Of a stretch of DNA of 64,000 bases, positions 55,286 through 64,000 are shown in pieces. The stretch comes from Paguma larvata (Eukaryota; Chordata; Mammalia; Carnivora; Viverridae). The stretch is taken from positions 44,664,659 to 44,728,658 of the forward strand of contig CM057842.1 in the NCBI GenBank assembly GCA_030068075.1. The letters are read 5' to 3'. Positions within the stretch are counted from its first letter, which is position 1. Each line of letters opens with the position of its first letter. A program made the position numbers and the translations under genes. The notes below the pieces were generated by a model, which was not told the origin of the DNA, ran no database searches, and worked only from the letters and a program-made list of their open reading frames with translations.

Positions 55286-55559
55286 TCATCTCCACATTTT
55301 CATTCAGCATTTAGGATTATCAAGGTCACAGATAAAAATGAAAGTCGAGATCATCATTATTAAAAAACATTGAAACACTGGTGTGCTTGTATGGATCTAC
55401 TTCTGAAAAAAAAAAAGCCAAAAACCTATTAGGTACTGCCACTCATATTACCAGATACACTAAAATATGAGAGAATCACTGTAACACCAATATAAATTTT
55501 TAAATGCCATATATACCCATTAGTGTCCTTAAGTATGTCTTTAAAAAGCAGTAACAATC

Positions 55560-55790
55560 TTTGGCTTCTTATGTGCAGCCACTATACTAAACATATCTCT
55601 TACCATATGTCAGATCAGCCTCAGAGATATCAGCATTTTATTAACTATAAATTCTTGGGGGAGAAATCTTAGGCTCACAGAGGTTCAGAAACTTGCCTAG
55701 GGTCACACAGCTTATAATGGGGGAGCCAGGAATTCAAACAAGACAAACACCCTGACTTCAGAGTCCTCACTCTTCTCCACTGTATCATTG
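55560..55790 (-). repeat. MIR element
   Basis: Reverse MIR: 'gcctagggtcacacagctta', 'gagccaggaattcaaacaag' and 'ctgacttcagagtcctcact'. A clear copy. Confidence 0.85.
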
Positions 55791-56682
55791 GTGATTGACA
55801 CCATTTAAAGTTCTCCCACAAGTTTCATTTATGTTACATCATTATGTAAATGACCTGGGGCAGTGGCCCTGACTATGCTGCCCATAGCAAGACTTAAATA
55901 TCTACTCTTGAGCTCATTTCTAACTTCTCACCTATTGAAAACAGTCTCTGCTTGATGCCAACTTGCTTTACAATTTATGATTGTCTCAGAGCCCTCCAGA
56001 ACGTGTGGTTTTGTTTAGGTCCCATAAGAAAGCGTCCACTTGGTGAGTAGCCATTGGTCAGTCCTCTTGACTTGGTCAGCTCCCTGAGAAGTGCCTATCC
56101 AAGAATTATCACATATGATGCCAAGCTCGGGGCTGCTAGAAGATGGTCAAAAAATTTAAGGATGATCATTTAGGAATAAAAAAACAAAATCATCTTTATT
56201 ATGTCTTTAAAATGCTAAGGACCAGCAATGAATATTTGTCTCATAGAATGGTAAATATAAACTACACATTAAAAATGATCACCAAAATAATGATGGAATA
56301 TGTTTTTGTATGGTGCTTACAATGTCTTGTATCCTGTATATTCAAAGTTAATAAACTTTAAATTATATCAGGACTTTACAACCACACTTTATATGCAATG
56401 CCTACTATATTTTGCTTTTAATCGACAAATTAAACCATGTCTTTATTTAAGAAAACAACAACAAAAGGTTTCCCATGCCTAAGTATCTCTAAAATTTAAT
56501 CCAAATCTCTCTCTAACTCAAAAAGCGTCTAAAAGTCCCCTAGGACTTATGTTCTCAGTTACATATTGGCTCCTCTGTAGGCTACAGTAGGTTTCTTATT
56601 AGTCACAGAGCTTGCAAAGAAATTCAGAGGCCAAGAATTAATATAAAAGGGTATCTTAAAATTTATTTAAAACCTATTTTCT

Positions 56683-56897
56683 TGGGGTGTCTGGGCGGCT
56701 CAAAGGGTTAAACGTCTGACTCTTGATTTTGGCTCAGGTCATGATCTCACAGTTTGTGAGGTTGAGCCCCATGTTGGGCTCTGTGCTGACCGCACGGAAC
56801 CTGCTTGGGATCCTCTCTCCCCTCTCTCCTTCTCCCTCCCTCCTCACTTTCTTCAGTCTCTCTCTCTCAAAATACATAAACATTTTTAAAAAAAATA
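56683..56897 (+). repeat. Carnivore SINE, the only sense-oriented copy
   Basis: Forward copy: 'gggtgtctgggcggctcaaa', 'ggctcaggtcatgatctcac', 'ggctctgtgctgaccgcacg' and the tail 'aaaatacataaacattttt'. All other carnivore SINEs here are reversed. Confidence 0.92.
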
Positions 56898-57764
56898 TAT
56901 TTCCTCTTCTGAATAGGAGTAGCTCTTTTACTACCAGAGAGTTTTTGACCTCAGGCAATGTCAGGGTTTTCAGTTCATATTAATTGTCAGTACCTGTTAA
57001 TTTACTCTTTTCTCTAGGTGAATAAAGTATTTCAGGATTTCTAACAGGAACTTACATTTGCAAATGTATTATTAACCAAACATAATAAAAATATTTCAAG
57101 GATCATCTCTCCTGTTAAGTACAATTGTGATCAATGCTCTAGTTGTTTTCTTTTTCTTGAATTTGATAAATCATTTACTTGTTAACTAATATCACTTGAG
57201 TTGACTCTAATCATCTTTGGGGGAAAACATTTCTTTTTTAATCATCAGTAGTACCAGGATATGGAGCTTCTGGTCTTAGGATATGTCATTCATACTATTT
57301 GCTGAATGCAGTTTAGGCCTCAGGTACCCACTGAATGGTAAAATGAATGGAAACAAAGAATTTTCTCCTAAATTGAGTTGATCGACTGTAGTCTTTGGCT
57401 CTCTTCTTTCCCATCCTCTTCTGAAAGAATGTGGTTCTTGATGGGCAGTTTGCCCTTGCTCACAGCTCAGTTCGAGTTTTCACCTGTGCGAAAGAGACGG
57501 AAGGTGCCCCTCTGAGCTCTTGGTTAAGTGACCTGCGAGGTTTGCTACCTGGCATGTGAACACAGTGGGGCAGCGTCCTGCCGTCTGTTCCTGAGCGGTA
57601 AGGTTGAGAGCTGATGTCACTGTGAGCTGTGGTAGTTAGTGCCCCAGGTGCCTGCACCCCTTCAGATGGTCACCACCTAACAGTGCTCCATTGTGGGGGA
57701 CTCGGCGCGGAGAACACACTGACGAAGTTTCTAATGCTTCGATTGCTGGTATTTCCTAACGTTT

Positions 57765-57798
57765 CCTTCTTTCTCTCCCCCTTTTTTTTCTTTTCCAG
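57765..57798 (+). promoter_or_regulatory. ITPR1: Pyrimidine-rich splice-control tract before the SII microexon
   Basis: The stretch 'ttccttctttctctccccc' plus 'ttttttttcttttccag' is almost pure pyrimidine and contains UUCUUU/UCUUU-type motifs that PTB proteins favour. In a neuron-regulated microexon this is a plausible repressor-binding site. PTB control is inferred, not shown. Confidence 0.6.
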
Positions 57799-57831
57799 CT
57801 AATTTCCATTGATGAATTGGATAATGCTGAG
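57799..57831 (+). CDS. ITPR1: ITPR1 exon 27: 33-nt microexon opening the SII segment
   Basis: Encodes residues 1692-1702, LISIDELDNAE. This is the start of the alternatively spliced SII segment (about residues 1692-1731) that distinguishes the long neuronal ITPR1 from the peripheral form. The acceptor is very strong, with a pyrimidine tract from 57765 to 57796 broken only by a few purines. The donor is weak: GAG|GTCCTA. Reading on past it gives E-V-L-I-S-F and no similarity, so the exon ends here. The rest of SII must lie in exons beyond this window, since I cannot find it in the next 6 kb. The exon is 33 nt, phase 0 at both ends. Confidence 0.88.
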
Positions 57832-58959
57832 GTCCTAATTTCATTTTTTTTTAAATGTCCCATGATGATGTTTCCATGACCCCTTTTCAATGAACACTGT
57901 GGTCTGTTCCCTAGTCTTTGCAGTGTCCAGTATCTGACTTTGTGTAGTGTGCCTTCTGGGCGTGAGTCGAGTCTTTTGTGTCTGTGTTAGCATTTCCCAT
58001 GAGTTTGTTTGCCATTTGTCCTTGGAGATCCCATCTGAGTCTAGATAAAGATTTTCTAAACCGTGATAAGATTTCAATCATTCACTGTTTAGAATATCAA
58101 ATGAAATTGTGGTTGATGCTGGTTATTAACCTGTCTCTGAAATTCAGTGTCGATATTCATGAAGAGCTCTTCTATCTGCATATAAAGCACCAGTACAAAA
58201 AGAAATAACTACATTCATATAGTTTGAAAATGGTAAATAGGAAAAGTAGGAAAAAAAACAACAACACTATTCTCTTGATCCCCGTGTTGGAAACTGTTGA
58301 GTATGAGGGGGTCATAGAAAATTTGGTCAAAGCGCATTATGGATTCCATAGTGCACACTGAGACTTTCCAGCTGTAGGCTTGCAGTGAGATTAGGAATGT
58401 CCTATTGCCGTGACTTTACATCTTGGAAAAATACCTAAAGATCAAGAAATATAATTGTCATCTGATGGGTTCTGTACTTAAGTATCAGATTAGTTTTACT
58501 TGCTCAGACTTATCCTGGGGACCAATGAGTGGTCATTTTGTTTGGGATTTGGGGACCTCTGAAATATTTTTTGTTTGTGAATGTTTTCAACATTTCCTGC
58601 TATATGTTTAGGTTGCAATACATGCTTGGTAAATGGTACCAGAATGTATTAATTTGGGGAATTAAAGTATGTAAATGAAGGAGTTTAATTACTTGGCACT
58701 TTGAGCACCCTGGAAAAAAAATTTATTAGACTTTTAAAAATCACTTATCTGGTCTGCTTTTTTAGATTTTTTTTTTTTAACTTCTTTTGACAGGCTAATT
58801 AATTCCTTATTTTGGGTAGGTTAGAGCTACCAGATAGAATATGTTGTCTCTTCTAATGTTCGTTACTGTCATTTCAAAAATATTAAGAGATGGTTCAGAT
58901 ACATGTAAGGAGAGTTTGAATCACAGACTTAAAACAAAGCAAGTGGTGATGAATTTCAC

Positions 58960-59060
58960 AGAGTTCCCTCAGGAATGGAGCTCAGAGAGGTTAAGTGACT
59001 GGACTTAGCTCACACAGCCGGATAGGCTAAACGGAAGCTAGCACACCGCCAGCTCAGCTA
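58960..59060 (-). repeat. MIR fragment
   Basis: Reverse MIR core: 'gctcagagaggttaagtgac' and 'cttagctcacacagccgga'. Confidence 0.72.
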
Positions 59061-60299
59061 CTCACTTGATGCTCTGCCACAGTAAACTCTATAAGCAGAG
59101 ACTTTTCCTTGTATTAATCCCACGTGGACGGGGGAGGAGGCCATACCCTCTGGGATGAATAGAAGGTGAGAAAAACAAAAGGCTGTGTGGTGGCTTAATT
59201 AATAACTTTAACTATAGAGATTTTTGCCATTTCCTGTCTAGTTTATTCTCTTCCCAGTGTGTCGCTGAAAAATACCTAATTCTGACTTTGTGTGTTGGCA
59301 ACTTTGGTTACTTTTTGTTCTACCTGGTGTTGTAAATGCCTTGCTGATTTGTGAACTCTTACTCTGACATAATGAAGTTGTATTTCTTCTTGCTTAAGTA
59401 CAAATGAAGTCAGAAAAGAAGATCTTCCCTAATCAGAGTCTGCAATGTTATTAATATACTGTTTTTGCACCATAGTAATCAGTTGATGTGTTCGCTTGCT
59501 CAAGATAGGACTTGGGTCTCCTGGCTGGGAGTTTATTGCTTGCTTATGGAAAGATTCCACAGTTGGAGCAGGTGTGTTTATAATTATACTCTAGGAAATA
59601 GAATACTGTCTGTTTATAAAAGAAGAATGTTCTGGCAGCCGCTTGGATTCTTTGAAAATTCCCTGAGGAAGCAACTGCGGATCCCCTCTTCGTTGTTACC
59701 CCTGGCAACCGTCAGAGCCCTGGGACACTAACACTCTGTCCCCAGTCCCTCATGCTGTTGGATCTGGTCCTCTAAGCAGAGATGTCTGATTGGCCTTTGT
59801 CATCAATGGCTGTTGTGGAAACTACCGCTGCTCCTGCAGTTTCTCCTGTATCCAGTCTTTTGTCAGTATATACTGGTGGAAGCCTGCAGCCCACAGCTGG
59901 AGTTCTGCAGAAGCTTAATGAGAGAGTTCATGCTGGCCCAGGATACAAGCAATGCACCACACCTAACTTGGAAACCTCTGTTCGATTCTAAACATGGTGG
60001 GGAATTGCCCCTGAAATAGTGTAAGACGTGTGGTGATCCTCCGAAACCCTGATTGGGGAAGGGCCACTGCTCTTTGATGATAGAGGCCACTTGGGCATCA
60101 CAAGGAAGATGTGCCGTGAACAACTCATAAAAAAAAAAACAAAACGCAGTGCCTCTGTGTCTCTGTCAGTGCTCTGAAAAACAGGGTGAAATGAGGTCAG
60201 AGTCATGGAGTCCCTGCAAGGAAAGGGCATGGTGTGGGGCCCTCCCAGCTGTCTTCTAGAACAAAATTTCATTTGAAACCAGGAAGAGAAAAGAGAGGA

Positions 60300-60537
60300 T
60301 TTCTTTCTTTCTTTCTATCTTTCTCCCTCCCTCCCTCCCTCCCTCCCTCCCTCCCTTCCTTCCTTCCTTCCTCCCTCCCTCCCTCTCTTCCTTCCTTCCT
60401 CCCTCTCTTCCTTCCTTCCTCCCTCTCTTCCTTCCTCCCTCCCTTCCTTCCTTCCTCCCTCCCTCCCTCCCTCCCCTCCTTCCTCCCTCCCTCCCTCCCT
60501 CCCCCCTTCCCTTCCCTTCCCTTCCCTTCCCTCCCTG

Positions 60538-60574
<37 letters not shown>

Positions 60575-60624
60575 TTCTTCCTTCCTTCCTTCCTTCCTTC
60601 CTTCCTTCCTTCCTTCCTTCTTTC

Positions 60625-60667
<43 letters not shown>

Positions 60668-60671
60668 TTCT
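60300..60671. repeat. 372-nt polypyrimidine tract (CCCT/CCTT/CTTT/CT)
   Basis: Long C/T-only sequence with just two purines (A at 60317 and G at 60537). It is built from blocks of cttt, ccct, cctt, cccttcc and ct repeats in succession. Long open frames on both strands here are artefacts of the repeats. Confidence 0.97.
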
Positions 60672-62004
60672 GTACATAAAGAGGCATAGTCACCATCCTA
60701 CTCCCTAATTTTACCTTTTCCTTTGGGTGTTGGTTGAGGGGTCCACATTGGGTGGAGGAGAAAAGAAAACTACCATACTTGAGTTCTTGTTCCTTCAGCT
60801 CACTCATTAAGTTTATAGCTTGATGAATTGTTATATATATGTATTCACACACTTCAAGATAGGAGAGGTTTCCATCACCCTCAGAAAGTTCACCTGTCTA
60901 CCCATTCCTGGCTTTCAATGGATACCAATTGATGCTAATGACATTGAGTTATATGACTAACATTTGAGTGCCTGTTACATTCACAGTGTTACATGTTACA
61001 GGCACAGTGTGAGGGGATACAAATATGGTGATGCCCCCACATAGGCACAGCGTCTGCCCTTCTGAAGTTCACAGTTCTCTGGGGGAGATGGGCAGGGTTC
61101 AAATGTTCAGTGACAGCTGTCAACCACGAGAATTGCTAGAATGGAGAAGTACATGGACTCGTGAGAGCATATAGTTTGGGAACTTCAGCCTGAGCAGTGT
61201 GGTCGTGTAAGAGCTTAGGAGGTCAGGTAGCAACAAGCAGGTAGCACCAGCAGGCGATCCTGTGAATTACCTTTCCAAAGTGTCAAGTGCTGTGCGAACT
61301 GAGCAGATAGATGATTGCGATCAAATTGAGGTGGAGGCTGAGGGCAGAGCAGGAATCCACTTCATTTTCATCTATGTGTTTGTGAAAGGGAATGGTGTGT
61401 TTGGATAAGTGTGTGCTCTAGCTCAGTGGGACATGCTGCATTTCTTTATACTTGAGATGTGATCCCCATTTAATCACTGTCCCTTGGACCCATGGACTCT
61501 CTGGAGCCCCTTGTGCCAGCTTGGCCTTCCTGCATCGCGACGGAAGAGCTAGAGTGGCATGCCCACTTGTTCAGGGTGGCTGCAGCCCACTTAACGTCAG
61601 CCCTCAGCTTACCCCACCTTAAGCTGCTTCTGCAAGCAGAAGATGCCACCAACAGAGAATTTTGTAAGATTCACTTGGGGCGGGGCGGGAGAAGAGAAGA
61701 GAAATACAAGAATTATTAAATTTCACCTTCAGGGGGCGTTCTCATGACGTCCAACCCAGGCTGGAGGTGTCCTACTTTTTTACATTGCTGTGAACTGCTG
61801 GGTTGGGCACCTGCCAACATTCAGGCGGCAGTTACATAAGAGCTTCTTTTTTTCCTGGAATTTAGGCTCACTGCTGATGTGTGACCTTCAGCAGCAATTG
61901 CCAATAAATGCAGTGGGGCTGTTTACTGTTAGACACTAGCAACCATAGAGCAAGCAAGCTCAATTCAGAGCATACAGAAGCTGTTGCAGAATCTGTGGAC
62001 GATT

Positions 62005-62057
62005 TGGTGTTTTTTGTTTTTGTTTTGTTTTGTTTTTTTTGTAGTTTTTTTTTTTAA
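62005..62057. repeat. T/G low-complexity run
   Basis: Runs of T with single G breaks ('ttttgttttgttttgtttt'). A similar patch lies at 62677-62745. No gene feature. Confidence 0.85.
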
Positions 62058-63655
62058 TACAGCGAGATTATTCCACAATGACTGGAATTGTATAATTTAG
62101 TTAAGTCAGATGTGTTTTTTAAAAATGAACTTTGCTATTGAGTTCCAATGAACGTGTTCTGTAAAGTAAAGGTGAAACTGTATATTTGGGAGTAAATAAT
62201 TTTTAATTCTTTGTTTCTGAAACCAAATACATTAATAAAGGGCATTATGTTAGTAAATGTGATGATTTTAATTGTTCTGCTAAAATGCTTAGGTAACCTT
62301 AGGTAAAGAAAATTGTTAGCTCAATTTTCTTTAAAGCTTTCTGGTCTCTTAAGGTGGGTTTGCATAGGCTCATGAAGGACAGGTCCCAGCAAACATATCT
62401 GCAAGCCTGTTCACTGTTGGCTGGTTGTTGGTTTCCCTCTTCTGAGGTTTTGAGTGGGTGAAGAGGAACTAGAGGCTGATTCAGGGGTACTGGAGTTCAT
62501 ACATTCCCTTTGATGTGCTGATAATGAGGAGCATAATATGTTCGCATTTCTTAAACTGTGTTTAGCTTCTGGTAGGGATGGTCCATGGAAAAAGACCTCA
62601 TCTTTCAAAGGAAAATTCTAGAAGTCCATGGTTAGTAGGATGATTTATGTTGATGGCAGCAGAAAATAAAGGTTGGGGTTTTTTTGTTTGTTTTCTTTGT
62701 TTTTGTTTTTTTTGTTTTTGTTTTTATTTTTACAAGGTCTTGGTCTGTGCTAGCCTGTTAGAGGCATACATGTAATGAATGGGTGGATGGATGTCTGTAT
62801 GTGAACGGGTAGTCTTGTACATATACTGGAAACAGGTGTGTAGCCTGGGAAGACTAATAGTTTCTTTTTTTTTTAAGATGAGAAGGTATAATTTCCTTCA
62901 TTTATAGAAGTTCATCCTTTTATAAAATGCTAAGTACATTACATATTGATAGTGAGCGTATCAGTGTCTTACAAGAACATACCTAGTTACTACTCAAGTA
63001 CCATAGTTATGATGCCTTGATTTGTGGCCTCATCCAAGAGGGATGGGATCACTGGGGATTCAGTGACCTGAGTTTAATTTTGAATTTCTATTTCAAAGCC
63101 AGTCATTTTTAATCTTCTTTCGATTTGGTTAAAATTCCTGACCTTGTCTAAAAGCACTGGGAAGACTTAAGATGAGAGAAGAAATAGGAATAGGCAGTAG
63201 GGCGCAGTAATGAGTTTCTAAGTTCAAAACCAGGCAACATCAGATCATTGTGTATCACTGCTGGTTTGGGAGGCTTTGCCTTGATTGAAGGTGTCAGCAC
63301 CTGAATATTGTGACTGATCCTAGGAATAAGGTGGAGAAGACAATACTTGTCCGAATTTGGACATGACCGTTCTTGGTCTCTCAACATTCCTCCTTAATGT
63401 GTGTGGTCATTGAGGATGATGCTTCATGTAAAAAAAATTAACTTGATAATGAAAATGTGCTGAGAAAAATAACTTCGTGAATTCACTAAACATTATCAAT
63501 GTTTATCAATGTAGCTATTATCTTATTTGAATAATGCAGCTTATAAATATGCTTATATTTTTCAAAATTTCAAGTTATTGCATGAAATAACCTCATTCTC
63601 CAGGAAATAGAGCTGAAATCCTCGTAGGAGGAAGCGCTGGTAAAGGTCCTCAGAG

Positions 63656-63676
63656 TTGTTGTTGTTGTTGTTGTTC
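63656..63676. repeat. (TTG)7 microsatellite
   Basis: Seven consecutive TTG units; a shorter run of the same type is at 39433-39450. Confidence 0.93.
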
Positions 63677-63869
63677 TTTACCAAATTATATGCCAAGTAT
63701 GGTTTGGCCTTTGCCATGCCTGAACTCATTTTATGTCCTAGCAAAGTTGTGTTATTTAGGGAACTGGCTGTTAGATATTATGAAATGAAGTTTACTGAAA
63801 ATACAGCCGTCATTGTTTAATGTTTTAACTGGAAGAAATTCTAAGGAATATGTGCTCCATTCTCCTTGA

Positions 63870-63970
63870 ACAACAGGTCAGGAGATGGAAGCCCAGAGAG
63901 GTTCAGTGATTGGCTCAGGCTCACATAAAGTCGGTGCCTGGATGAACTTCAGCACATGTGACCCTGTGCA
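63870..63970 (-). repeat. MIR fragment
   Basis: Reverse MIR core: 'ggaagcccagagaggttcag' and 'tggctcaggctcacataaag'. Confidence 0.7.
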
Positions 63971-64000
63971 GCACGTTGGGTGGTTCTATTTCATGAATGG

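Larger units (their letters stand above)
52280..57798 (+). other. ITPR1: ITPR1 intron 26 (5.5 kb, precedes the SII segment)
   Basis: The largest complete intron here. It holds MIR fragments (about 54840-54950 and 55560-55790 reverse), one reverse SINE (55066-55285) and the only forward SINE (56683-56897). The 52440-54830 stretch is free of repeats that I recognise. It is AT-rich with scattered taatta motifs at 52900-53300, so it is a candidate for conserved regulatory DNA. No exon was found in it. Confidence 0.8.
57832..64000 (+). other. ITPR1: ITPR1 intron 27 (partial)
   Basis: 6.2 kb with no exon found. It contains a MIR fragment (about 58960-59060), a 372-nt pyrimidine tract (60300-60671), T-rich low-complexity patches (62005-62057 and 62677-62745), a TTG run (63656-63676) and a MIR fragment at the end (about 63870-63970). 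The rest is unique, with no young SINE. Confidence 0.78.

Noticed and set aside
57460..57657. Reverse open frame near the SII microexon as an antisense gene
   Set aside because: There is no family resemblance, no splice or promoter context and no codon bias. It lies in ordinary intron.
60256..60852. 198-residue open frame (and 120/151-residue frames) across the pyrimidine tract
   Set aside because: The protein would be only K/E/R/G or S/L/P/F repeats encoded by tetranucleotide arrays. It is a low-complexity artefact.
61537..61554. Peptide A-T-E-E-L-E, resembling part of the ITPR1 SII segment
   Set aside because: Only six residues match. The flanks do not continue the similarity and there is no acceptor AG in front or donor at the right place. 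Chance match.
1..64000. Bacterial-type features such as operons, CRISPR arrays, attachment sites or replication origins
   Set aside because: The window is intron-rich mammalian DNA. The regular repeats present are SINEs and microsatellites, not spacer arrays.

Overview
This window is vertebrate nuclear DNA from the middle of one large gene: ITPR1, the type 1 inositol 1,4,5-trisphosphate receptor, an endoplasmic-reticulum calcium-release channel. The gene runs on the + strand. Twenty-seven consecutive coding exons can be placed between 3609 and 57831. Joined, they give 3,954 nt of open frame (1,318 codons) with no stop. Residue numbers use the mouse-type scheme with the SI segment included and SIII excluded, anchored on the IP3-contact residues R504/K508/R511 and Y567/R568/K569. 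In that scheme the window encodes residues 385 to 1702. The promoter, start codon, channel pore and stop codon lie outside it.

The organism is very probably a cat-family carnivore. About nineteen copies of a tRNA-Lys-derived carnivore SINE are scattered through the introns. They carry the head GGCGCCTGGGTGGCTCAG and the 'TCATGATCTCACGGTTTGTG ... CTGTGCTGACAGCTCAGAGCC' body typical of felids rather than dogs or mustelids. Older mammalian repeats (MIR, L1M-type LINE ends, MER20 and other hAT elements) fill in around them.

Layout: 1-3608 is upstream intron, with old LINE ends and one truncated SINE. Exons 1-5 (3609-10554) finish the second beta-trefoil and encode the armadillo half of the IP3-binding core. 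Exons 6-14 (11745-25140) encode the first RIH/armadillo region and the helical region beyond it, including the position of the SIII splice segment. Exons 15-22 (25270-39698) encode the second RIH/armadillo region; all eight are multiples of three and bounded by phase-0 introns. Exons 23-26 (43901-52279) carry the calmodulin-binding segment and the first PKA site. Exon 27 (57799-57831) is a 33-nt microexon opening the neuronal SII splice segment. The remaining 6.2 kb is intron with a large pyrimidine tract.

I found no novel multi-gene system; this is one conserved gene with ordinary introns. The points most worth checking are: an apparent GA-AG intron after exon 13; a 129-nt intron made largely of a G-run and a (TG)22 tract; an 88-bp intronic segment copied 1.1 kb away and flanked by a 28-bp target-like duplication; felid SINEs inserted 41 and 48 bp from two 3' splice sites; and the weak donor of the SII microexon.
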